Positions 8,414 to 14,215 of a DNA stretch of 14,215 nt are shown one piece after another. Location of the stretch: the NCBI GenBank assembly GCA_036501845.1, contig DASXZO010000094.1, positions 1-14,215 of the forward strand. The letters are read 5' to 3'. How positions within the stretch are numbered: the first letter of the stretch is position 1; the number at the start of each line of letters is the position of its first letter. This DNA comes from JBBREP01 sp036501845 (lineage in GTDB: Bacteria > Actinomycetota > Acidimicrobiia > IMCC26256 > PALSA-610). The notes under the pieces are model-generated. The model did no database searches and was not told the origin of the DNA. It saw nothing but the letters and a program-made list of their open reading frames with translations. The position numbers and the translations under genes were made by a program.

Positions 8414-9379
8414 CTACGCGTCTGGATTCACCACGTTGATCGGGGTGCCCGCGGCGAAGGCGTTGATCTGATCGAAGACGTCGGCGAATTGGAGCTCCCA
8501 CTCCTCGCGCGACACGTAGCCGATGTGGGGCGTGCACACCACGTTGTCGAGCTGCAGCAGCGGGTCGTCGGTGTCGACGAGCGGTTCGTGGTCGTACACG
8601 TCGAGTGCAGCAAGACCGGGACGGCCCGCGCGGAGCGCGTCGACCAACGCTCCTGGTTCGACGAGCCCGGCACGACTCGTGTTCACGAACAGCGCGCTCG
8701 GCTTCATGCGCGCGAGATCGTGTGCGGTCACTGTGCCGCGGGTGGCGGCCACGAGACGCATGTGCACCGACACGACGTCGGAGTCGGCGAAGAACGCGTC
8801 GCGACCCGCGGCGACCTCACGCCCGTCGGCCGCGGCACGCGTTCGCGACTCGTCGGACGCCCAGAACTGCACGCGCATCCCGAACGCCTCGCCGTAGCCC
8901 GCCACGACCTTGGCGATGCGGCCGTAACCGAGCAGACCGAGGGTCTTGCCGCGCGCCATGCTTCCCACGCCGTCCTGCCAGTGTCCGGCGCGCAGCGACG
9001 CGACCTGCTGCGGCAGGCGGCGCAACGCGGCGAGGATCAGCGCGAAGGTGAGCTCGGCGGTTCCGATCGAGGCCGAACCGGGGTGCAGGTCGGACGACAC
9101 CATGATGCCGAGGCGGGTGCACGCGTCAACATCGATGTGCGGATACACGCTGCGCTGGCTGATCAGCCGCAGCGCGGGCAAGCGTTCGAGCAGTGGCGCG
9201 CGGATCTCGGTGCGTTCGCGAATGAGCACGAGCGCCTCGCAGTCGCGCAACCGTTCGGCCAGCGCGTCGACGTCCTGCACGTGGTCGTTCCAGATCGTCA
9301 CCTCGTGCCCGTCGAGTTTGGCGAAGCACGCGAGGGTGCGCAGGGTGTCGAAGTAGTCGTCGAGGACCGTCACGCGCAT
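8414..9379 (-). CDS. D-isomer-specific 2-hydroxyacid dehydrogenase
   Basis: NAD(P)-dependent dehydrogenase or reductase of D-2-hydroxyacids (phosphoglycerate dehydrogenase/hydroxypyruvate reductase superfamily), 321 residues and normal in length. The nucleotide-binding site is GLLGYGRIAKVVAGYGEAFG (148-167); the third glycine of GxGxxG is Ala156. The catalytic triad is visible: Arg236 in NTSRAGLVE, Glu265 in DVYDHEPL, His285 in TPHIGY. The frame is open to 9466, but ATG 9379 (MRVTVLDD) begins the first beta-strand, removes overlap with the divergent small gene and lies 7 nt from a good -10 box, so the mRNA may be leaderless. The substrate cannot be told from the sequence. The 104-nt gap to the convergent acyl-CoA dehydrogenase shows nothing I can name. 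Confidence 0.9.
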   Translation of the reverse strand: MRVTVLDDYFDTLRTLACFAKLDGHEVTIWNDHVQDVDALAERLRDCEALVLIRERTEIRAPLLERLPALRLISQRSVYPHIDVDACTRLGIMVSSDLHPGSASIGTAELTFALILAALRRLPQQVASLRAGHWQDGVGSMARGKTLGLLGYGRIAKVVAGYGEAFGMRVQFWASDESRTRAAADGREVAAGRDAFFADSDVVSVHMRLVAATRGTVTAHDLARMKPSALFVNTSRAGLVEPGALVDALRAGRPGLAALDVYDHEPLVDTDDPLLQLDNVVCTPHIGYVSREEWELQFADVFDQINAFAAGTPINVVNPDA

Positions 9380-9386
9380 GACTTGT

Positions 9387-9415
9387 ATTTGATCTGTCTC
9401 ACCAGAGCGAGTCAA
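9387..9415 (-). promoter_or_regulatory. Sigma70-type promoter of the 2-hydroxyacid dehydrogenase
   Basis: On the minus strand TTGACT (9410-9415) and TCAAAT (9387-9392) are separated by exactly 17 nt, a near-ideal -35/-10 pair. The -10 ends 7 nt before the ATG at 9379, so transcription would begin at or beside the start codon, consistent with the absence of a Shine-Dalgarno site. The second base of the -10 (C instead of A) is its weak point. Confidence 0.5.
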
Positions 9416-9465
9416 GTGCCCGAAATCCACCACTTCGAAGGCCAGCTCGTAGACAATGAGCGGCA

Positions 9466-9657
9466 ATGGCGTTCGTGCTCGAGGCCGGATTCGATGTCGA
9501 GATCTGCGATGGCGACCGTTGCGCCCGCGACATCTACCGGATCGACGACCTGCCGCGCGATCTCCGGGAGCTCGTGGTGAGCCAGCGCAGCTTCGACGAG
9601 CTCGAGTGGTTCTCGCCCGACGGTTGCCGCTGGCGCCTGCGCGCCGTGTTCGGCTGA
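9466..9657 (+). CDS. Small hypothetical protein, 63 residues
   Basis: Not a recognised family. The protein is acidic with three cysteines (C14, C19, C54), a CxxxxC pair in ICDGDRC and several Trp/Arg near the end (WFSPDGCRWRLRAVFG). Third codon positions are almost all G or C, as in the neighbouring genes, which supports real coding. There is no signal peptide or membrane segment. Only a weak purine stretch (GAGCGG) precedes the ATG. It is divergent from the 2-hydroxyacid dehydrogenase (86 nt between the starts) and converges on the LLM oxidoreductase 15 nt away. Confidence 0.6.
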   Translation: MAFVLEAGFDVEICDGDRCARDIYRIDDLPRDLRELVVSQRSFDELEWFSPDGCRWRLRAVFG

Positions 9658-9671
9658 CCCGCCTTCAGCCG
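9651..9671. terminator. Small hairpin between convergent genes
   Basis: CGGCTGA (9651-9657) and TCAGCCG (9665-9671) pair perfectly around a 7-nt loop. The left arm contains the stop of the 63-residue gene and the right arm abuts the stop of the convergent LLM gene. It could serve as a weak bidirectional terminator; there is no T-tract and a 7-bp stem can arise by chance. Confidence 0.3.
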
Positions 9672-9672
9672 T

Positions 9673-10449
9673 TCAGCGGACCTTGGCGAGAAGCTCTTCG
9701 ACCGGGCTGAGGTCGAACGGCGCGCCCGCCATCACGATGAGGTGCTCGGCGCCCGCCTCGATGTAGGCCTCGAAATCGCCGACCTCGTGGCCGTTGATCC
9801 CCACGGTCCGCTCCACCTGGTCGCGGCGGCGGCCGACCCGATCGCACCACTCGTCGAGGAGGCGGTTCTTCATCGCGTAGTCGGCGGGCGGACCGAACGA
9901 GTTCCACGCGTCGGCATGCTCGGCCACGAGCCGCAGCGTCACCTTCGGACCCGAACCGCCGATGAGGATCGGCAGGTGGCCGGGAGGCGGAGGGTTCAGC
10001 TTGTCGAGCCGCTCCATGATGCGCACGAGCCCTGACTCCAGGGCCCGCAGGCGCGATCCCGCGGTGCCGAAGTCGTAGCCGTACTCGTCGTAGTCGCGCT
10101 CGAACCAGCCCGCACCGATGCCGAGCACGAAGCGGCCGTCGCTGAGGTGGTCGATCGTGCGCGCCATGTCGGCGAGCAGGTCGGGGTTGCGATACGAGTT
10201 GCACGTGACGAGCGCACCGAGCGCGGCGTGGCTCGTGTCGACGGCCATTGCGGACAGCAGCGTGTAGCACTCGAAGTGGGCCGCGTCGGGCGGGCCGTAC
10301 AGCGGGTAGAAGTGGTCCCACACCCAGATGCTGTCCACGCCGAGGGCATCGGCCGCGCGCCACGCGTCGCGCAGGGCGGCAACGGTCGTGCCCTGTGGGT
10401 GGAGTTGTACGCCGACTTTCGGTGCCGCCACGGGCTGCACGTTATCCAA
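9673..10449 (-). CDS. LLM-class F420-dependent oxidoreductase
   Basis: Luciferase-like monooxygenase-fold (TIM barrel) protein of the actinobacterial F420 type. It starts with KVGVQLHPQG, followed by DSIWVWDHFYPLYGP (39-53), a conserved LSDGRFVLGIGAGWFERDY block (about 102-120) and LPILIGGSGPKVTLRLVAEHAD (about 158-179), all diagnostic of this family. At 258 residues it is somewhat shorter than many members. It would carry out hydride transfer with reduced F420 or FMN on an unknown substrate. The longest frame begins at TTG 10449; GTG codons at 10440 and 10431 are alternatives, and none has a clear Shine-Dalgarno site. It lies 14 nt downstream of the RNase D gene and is probably translated from the same mRNA. 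Confidence 0.88.
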   Translation of the reverse strand: MDNVQPVAAPKVGVQLHPQGTTVAALRDAWRAADALGVDSIWVWDHFYPLYGPPDAAHFECYTLLSAMAVDTSHAALGALVTCNSYRNPDLLADMARTIDHLSDGRFVLGIGAGWFERDYDEYGYDFGTAGSRLRALESGLVRIMERLDKLNPPPPGHLPILIGGSGPKVTLRLVAEHADAWNSFGPPADYAMKNRLLDEWCDRVGRRRDQVERTVGINGHEVGDFEAYIEAGAEHLIVMAGAPFDLSPVEELLAKVR

Positions 10450-10463
10450 GCGTCGACGTGCGG

Positions 10464-11633
10464 CTATCCAGCCGTCATCTCACCGTTTTCGACCAGCTCG
10501 ATGCGACGGCCGCCTTCGCGCAGCACGATCGTGCTGTGGCCCGCGAGCATCGACGCGATCGGGGCGCCGACGATGTCGCAGCGCCAGCCCTGCGACAACC
10601 GGCCATCGTCGTTGTTGAGCAGCTCAGCGAGGTCGGCACGGGTCGCGAGCAGTGCCGGCTCGAGCCGCATCTCGCCCGCGCGCTGGGTGATCCACGCCGC
10701 GATCACTGAGAGTGCCGGCGAGAGCGAACGATCGGTGTGGTCGCGGGCCGGCATCACGACGTCGCCGGGATCGAGTTGCTCGCCGTTGCGGATCGAGCCG
10801 AGCAGCTCCTCGGCCACCGGCGCTCGGAGCGCGCGCCCGTCGATGCCGCGCACGGCCGCGAGCTCGTCGCGCGAGTGCGGTGGGCGGGCGATGATGCCGG
10901 CGAGCGCGAGGTCGGAGAGGATGTGACGCGTCGGCACGTCGGATTCCTCGGCGCGCCGCTCGCGCCAGGCGGCAACCTCTTGGGCCACCCCGCGCGACTT
11001 CGCGCGCAGCTGGCGGTTGCCCTTGATGCGCCACCATGCGGTGCGCGGGTCGGGACGTTCGCGGTCGCGCCGGCGCCGCTCCTCGCATTCCTCTTCGGCC
11101 CAAGTGAGGCGGCCGTCGGCGCGCAGCATGTCGCGCAGCCGGTCGGCGATCGGCAGTAGGTAGGCGACGTCACCCGCGGCGTAGAGGCGCTGATCGTTGG
11201 TGAGGGGACGGCGGGTCCAGTCGGTGAGCCGGTCGCCCTTGGCGAGCTCCACCTTGAGCAGCCGGTCGGCGAGGTGCACGAGCGACGGCGTGCCGAGCCC
11301 GCAGAAACCCGCGGCCACCTGGGTGTCGAACAGGCGCGACGGCGCGACGCCGCAGGCCCTGGTCATGATGGCCAGGTCCTGGTCGCCGGCGTGGGCCACC
11401 ATCGTGGCCGGGCCCGACAGGATCTCGGCGAGCGGCTCCAGCGACACCGCGAGCGGGTCGACGAGGGCCAGGCCGCTACTCCAGGCGATCTGCACGAGGG
11501 CGAGGCGCGGGAAGTAGGTGCGCTCGCCGTGGAACTCGGTGTCGAGCGCGAACTCGGGCTCGTCCCTGAGTTGATGGACCACCTCGCGCAGCGCCGCGTC
11601 GGTGTCGACGTACAGCGGTTCGGCGGCGCTCAC
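10464..11633 (-). CDS. rnd: Ribonuclease D (DEDDy 3'-5' exonuclease with HRDC domain)
   Basis: Trims 3' ends of tRNA precursors and other structured RNAs in the cytoplasm. The 389 residues match the family. Exo I is ALDTEFHGERTYFPRLALVQ with Asp31 and Glu33; Exo II is VAHAGDQDL around Asp84/Asp86; Exo III is LYAAGDVAYLL with Tyr151 and Asp155, the DEDDy signature. An HRDC domain spans about 210-280 (AAWRERRAEESDVPTRHILSD...), and a further helical, HRDC-like C-terminal part follows. The frame is open upstream through the ccdA region, but GTG 11633 (MSAAEPLYVDTD) gives the correct N-terminus. There is no Shine-Dalgarno site; a CATACT box ends 6 nt before the GTG, so a secondary leaderless transcript is possible. 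It sits 20 nt after ccdA. Confidence 0.92.
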   Translation of the reverse strand: MSAAEPLYVDTDAALREVVHQLRDEPEFALDTEFHGERTYFPRLALVQIAWSSGLALVDPLAVSLEPLAEILSGPATMVAHAGDQDLAIMTRACGVAPSRLFDTQVAAGFCGLGTPSLVHLADRLLKVELAKGDRLTDWTRRPLTNDQRLYAAGDVAYLLPIADRLRDMLRADGRLTWAEEECEERRRRDRERPDPRTAWWRIKGNRQLRAKSRGVAQEVAAWRERRAEESDVPTRHILSDLALAGIIARPPHSRDELAAVRGIDGRALRAPVAEELLGSIRNGEQLDPGDVVMPARDHTDRSLSPALSVIAAWITQRAGEMRLEPALLATRADLAELLNNDDGRLSQGWRCDIVGAPIASMLAGHSTIVLREGGRRIELVENGEMTAG

Positions 11634-11653
11634 AGGGCAAGTATGACCGACAG

Positions 11654-12472
11654 CTAACTCCAGTTGCCCAGCCAGCCGAGCCCGATGTGGTCGAGCACGC
11701 TCGAGAGGTGGCTGTTCAGCGTGGCGAGCTGATCGGTGAGGAGGAGCACACCGAACACGGCCATCACCGCCGACGACACGATCACGAGCGCGCCGAGATG
11801 CGGTTTCACCCGCCGCATCACGCCCGAGAGGGTGCCCAGCGCGAGCCCGCACGCGAGGAACGGAAGGCCGAGCCCGAGCGTGTAGGCCATCAGCAGTGAA
11901 CCGCCGGTCCACGCCCGGTTGTGCTGGGCCGCGATGGTGAGGATCGAGCCGAGCACCGGACCTGAGCACGGCGTCCAGCCGAAGGCGAACGCCGCGCCGA
12001 GGACGAACGGCGCCGCCATGCCGAGGCCGCCGAGCTGCGGGTGGAAGCGCTTCTCCTGGTAGAGCCACGGCGCGCGCACCACTACCGAGCCGGCGAGGAA
12101 CACCGCGAACGCCAGCACGAGCACGCCGGATGCCCGCGTGAACTGGTGCTGATGTGTGTGCAAGAACCCGCCGAACACGGCCGCGGCCATACCGAACGGC
12201 ACGTAGATCACTGCGAATCCGGCTACGAACAGGGCGGTGGTCGCCACGATGCGGCGCCGGTAGCCGGTGGCGCCGTCTTCGAGGGTGGTGAGGTCGAGCC
12301 CCGTCACCATCGACACGTAGCCGGGCACGAGCGGCAACACGCACGGCGACAGGAACGACGCGACGCCGGCGAGGAACGCCAGCAGGTAGGTGGGCACACC
12401 GATGTGGTCGCCGGTCGCGTCGAACCGGTGGAACACCGCGGCGAGATGCGCAGCGGTGACGAGCTCACTCAT
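11654..12472 (-). CDS. ccdA: CcdA-family thiol-disulfide transporter, cytochrome c biogenesis
   Basis: Inner-membrane protein that carries reducing equivalents from cytoplasmic thioredoxin to extracytoplasmic thiol proteins, classically for cytochrome c maturation (system II). The 272 residues contain about six hydrophobic segments and the two signature Cys-Pro sites: FLSPCVLPLVPGYVS with Cys44 and GWTPCSGPVLGSIL with Cys169. A His-rich loop (LHTHQHQF, 104-111) follows the third segment. ATG 12472 (MSELVTA) is chosen because the longer frame is an antisense shadow of the methyltransferase. No Shine-Dalgarno site is clear. It is first in a run with RNase D and the LLM oxidoreductase. No ResB, ResC or thioredoxin-like ResA gene is next to it in this window. 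Confidence 0.92.
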   Translation of the reverse strand: MSELVTAAHLAAVFHRFDATGDHIGVPTYLLAFLAGVASFLSPCVLPLVPGYVSMVTGLDLTTLEDGATGYRRRIVATTALFVAGFAVIYVPFGMAAAVFGGFLHTHQHQFTRASGVLVLAFAVFLAGSVVVRAPWLYQEKRFHPQLGGLGMAAPFVLGAAFAFGWTPCSGPVLGSILTIAAQHNRAWTGGSLLMAYTLGLGLPFLACGLALGTLSGVMRRVKPHLGALVIVSSAVMAVFGVLLLTDQLATLNSHLSSVLDHIGLGWLGNWS

Positions 12473-12552
12473 CGTCGATATTTTGGCGTGTCGAGCCGGG
12501 TTTTCTCCCACGGCACGTGCACGCGAGCTGACCGCGCGCCCAGGATGGGCCC

Positions 12553-13332
12553 GTGACGTTGAATCCGCCGAGCCAGTACGCCGACGACCGCAATCTCGGT
12601 GCGCGCCAACGCCTCTGGACCTACCAGCGGCCATCCTTCGACCTGATGGCCTGGACACTCGACCTCGCCGACCTGAGGCAAGGGCAATCGGTGCTCGATC
12701 TCGGCTGTGGCAACGGCGCATACCTGCGCGCGCTTGCGGCACGCGGTATGGCTGCGTGCGGCTGCGACCAGTCGCTCGGCATGCTTCGTGCGGCGGGCCC
12801 CCACCGCCCGCTGTGCAACGGCGACGCCATGGCGCTCCCGTTCCGCACCGACTCGTTCGACGTGCTGCTCGCGCCGCACATGCTCTACCACGTGCCAAAC
12901 CGCGAGGCCGCGGCGCACGAGATGCGGCGCGTGTTGCGCGATGGCGGCGTGTGCGTCGCCGTGACCAACGGAGCGAATCACACGCGTTCGATGCGGGCGC
13001 TGGTGGAGCAGGCCGCGCGCGTGTCCAACCCGGAGTGGGAGATGCGCGACCCGTCGACGCACGCGTTCTCGCTCGAGAACGGCGGTGCGCAGCTCGAAGT
13101 GGCGTTCCAATCGGTGGTGTGCGTGCGAACGGACAGCGCCGCGCCGGTGGAGGTGGACGACGCCGATGTGGTGGCGGACTACGTGGCAAGAGTGGGCGAC
13201 CACTACCAGCACGAGGTCGACCGGCCTTGGACCGACGTGGTGCGAGATGTGCGCGCCGCGGTGCAACGCGTGATCGACGCCGACGGATCGTTCACGATCA
13301 AGGGCGAAACCGGCGCATTCGTGTGCCGCTAG
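12553..13332 (+). CDS. Class I SAM-dependent methyltransferase
   Basis: 259-residue methyltransferase of the Methyltransf_11/UbiE-like type. Motif I is VLDLGCGNGAYLRAL (47-61). CDQS at 71-74 holds the acidic ribose contact, NGDAMALPF (89-97) is motif II, and FDVLLAPHMLYHVPN (102-116) with MRRVLRDGGVCVAVTNG (124-140) completes the Rossmann core. The C-terminal part (about 140-259) is a variable cap that sets the substrate, which I cannot name. The GTG start at 12553 has AGGA 7 nt upstream. It is divergent from ccdA (80 nt between starts; an A/T-rich patch near 12476-12484 is the only promoter-like stretch). Its TAG stop overlaps that of the convergent histidine kinase. Confidence 0.88.
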   Translation: MTLNPPSQYADDRNLGARQRLWTYQRPSFDLMAWTLDLADLRQGQSVLDLGCGNGAYLRALAARGMAACGCDQSLGMLRAAGPHRPLCNGDAMALPFRTDSFDVLLAPHMLYHVPNREAAAHEMRRVLRDGGVCVAVTNGANHTRSMRALVEQAARVSNPEWEMRDPSTHAFSLENGGAQLEVAFQSVVCVRTDSAAPVEVDDADVVADYVARVGDHYQHEVDRPWTDVVRDVRAAVQRVIDADGSFTIKGETGAFVCR

Positions 13333-14215
13333 CTCGAGGGGAGCGTGACCTCGAAGCGGGCGCCGCCGCTCGGCGCGTCGGTGCACACCACAGTGCCGCC
13401 ATGGGTGACCACGACGCGCTGCACGAGCGCGAGGCCGATGCCGGCGCCGCCGTGCTCACGCCCGCGGCCGTTGTCGGAGCGGGCGAAGCGCTCGAAGATG
13501 CGGTCGCGTTCCTCGGCCGGCACGCCGGGGCCGTCGTCGTCGACGCGCAACACCACGTGGCTGTTCACGCTCGCAACCGATGTCTCGACCGTGGTGGCGG
13601 CGTGGCGCGCGGCGTTGTCGAGCAGGTTGCGTACCACCTGTTCGAGTGAACGACGATCGCCCATCACCCGCCCAGCCGACACGCCGGACGTGGTGATCGG
13701 CACGCGGCGAGTGTGTGCGGCTTCCGTGAGCACGAGGTCGTCGAGGTCGACGTCCTCGTGGTGCACGGCGTGCGGCTCTTCGAGGCGCGCCAGCTGCAAC
13801 AGGTCGTCGACGAGGCGTTCCAAGCGATCACGTTCGCCGAGCACACGTTGCGCCACCTCGGGCCACTCAGCCGCCTCGGGGTGGGCGAGCGCAACCTCGA
13901 GTTCGGCGCGCATCGATGCGATCGGCGAGCGCAGTTCGTGCGACGCGTCGGACACGAACTCGCGTTGGCGCAGCGACGATGTCTCGAGGCGATCGAGCAT
14001 CTCGTTCATGGTCACTGCCAGGCGCTGGATCTCGTCGTCGGTGTCGGGCACCGGTACGCGACGGTTCATCGTCGACGCTTTGATCTCCTCGACCTCTTCA
14101 CGGATCGATTCCACGGGCTGCAACGCGCCGCTCACGAACAGCCATGTCATCAACGCGACGAGCAGGATGAGCAGCGGGGTCGCGATCCAGAGCGAGTGCC
14201 GCAACGTCGTCACGC
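13329..14215 (-). CDS. Sensor histidine kinase, 5'-truncated by window edge
   Basis: C-terminal part of a membrane-bound two-component sensor kinase. The frame is still open at the right edge, so the sensor domain and first membrane segment are missing; the first in-window start codon (GTG, 14213) is probably internal. Residues counted from there: membrane helix about 8-30 (LWIATPLLILLVALMTWLFV), HAMP linker about 30-80, H-box DASHELRSPIASMR with His92, N-box NLLDNAARHA with Asn200, G1 box DDDGPGVP (225-232), F box FERFAR (240-245) and G2 box GGAGIGLALV (255-264). All catalytic boxes are present, so it should autophosphorylate and act on a response regulator, whose gene would be expected upstream, outside the window. 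The signal is unknown. Confidence 0.93.
   Translation of the reverse strand, partial: VTTLRHSLWIATPLLILLVALMTWLFVSGALQPVESIREEVEEIKASTMNRRVPVPDTDDEIQRLAVTMNEMLDRLETSSLRQREFVSDASHELRSPIASMRAELEVALAHPEAAEWPEVAQRVLGERDRLERLVDDLLQLARLEEPHAVHHEDVDLDDLVLTEAAHTRRVPITTSGVSAGRVMGDRRSLEQVVRNLLDNAARHAATTVETSVASVNSHVVLRVDDDGPGVPAEERDRIFERFARSDNGRGREHGGAGIGLALVQRVVVTHGGTVVCTDAPSGGARFEVTLPSS

Noticed and set aside
7182..8537. 451-residue open frame on the minus strand
   Set aside because: It is antisense to the second acyl-CoA dehydrogenase, compositionally biased, and has no recognisable domain.
8489..9580. 363-residue open frame on the plus strand
   Set aside because: It is antisense to the 2-hydroxyacid dehydrogenase, whose catalytic residues are all intact; shadow frame.
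12513..12520. GCACGTGC palindrome between ccdA and the methyltransferase
   Set aside because: An 8-bp palindrome is expected by chance in this composition, and no matching regulator motif is known to me.
12390..13649. 419-residue plus-strand frame, and 305-residue minus-strand frame at 12469-13386
   Set aside because: Both overlap the methyltransferase with its clear SAM motifs; they are Arg/His-rich shadows.

Overview
The window is chromosomal DNA of a very GC-rich bacterium, with codon third positions almost all G or C. Start codons are often GTG or TTG, Shine-Dalgarno sites are frequently absent, and there is an F420-type luciferase-like oxidoreductase. A KstR-type operator motif precedes a FadE28/FadE29-like acyl-CoA dehydrogenase pair. 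Together these suggest a high-GC actinobacterium, possibly an Acidimicrobiia/Ilumatobacter-like lineage; the phylum is likely, the class is only a guess. No rRNA, tRNA, CRISPR array, insertion sequence or phage gene is visible. Coding density is high and no gene-free gap exceeds about 240 bases.

Layout. (1) 2-1456 (+): 3' part of an FAD-dependent oxidoreductase cut by the window edge. It ends at a perfect 22-bp hairpin that lies between it and the convergent next gene. (2) 1525-3636 (-) and 3705-4532 (+): a divergent 2-oxoacid dehydrogenase pair. One gene is an E1 alpha-beta fusion; the other is a short E2-type acyltransferase that has only the catalytic domain. (3) 4609-5223 (-): a membrane-anchored or secreted protein with a Thr-rich linker and an unrecognised C-terminal domain. 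Direct repeats lie at its 3' end. (4) 5457-8309 (+): a degenerate short-chain dehydrogenase-like protein, then a KstR-like operator, then two adjacent acyl-CoA dehydrogenase genes that look like the two subunits of a heteromeric enzyme. (5) 8414-9379 (-): a D-2-hydroxyacid dehydrogenase with a readable promoter, divergent from a 63-residue hypothetical protein (9466-9657, +). (6) 9673-12472 (-): a likely operon, ccdA then ribonuclease D then an F420-type LLM oxidoreductase, with gaps of 20 and 14 nt. (7) 12553-13332 (+): a class I SAM methyltransferase whose stop codon overlaps that of the convergent histidine kinase (13329-14215, -). The kinase is cut by the right edge.

How the genes may work together. 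The clearest functional unit is the acyl-CoA dehydrogenase pair. By family resemblance and by the operator it could belong to breakdown of a steroid side chain or ring remnant, or of another bulky acyl-CoA. The E1/E2 pair would make an acyl-CoA from a branched-chain 2-oxoacid or pyruvate, but neither protein has a lipoyl domain and no E3 is present. The lipoyl carrier must therefore come from elsewhere, if the pair works as a classical complex at all. The remaining genes (CcdA, RNase D, methyltransferase, sensor kinase) look like ordinary housekeeping or regulatory genes. I do not see convincing evidence of a defence, mobile or biosynthetic gene cluster.
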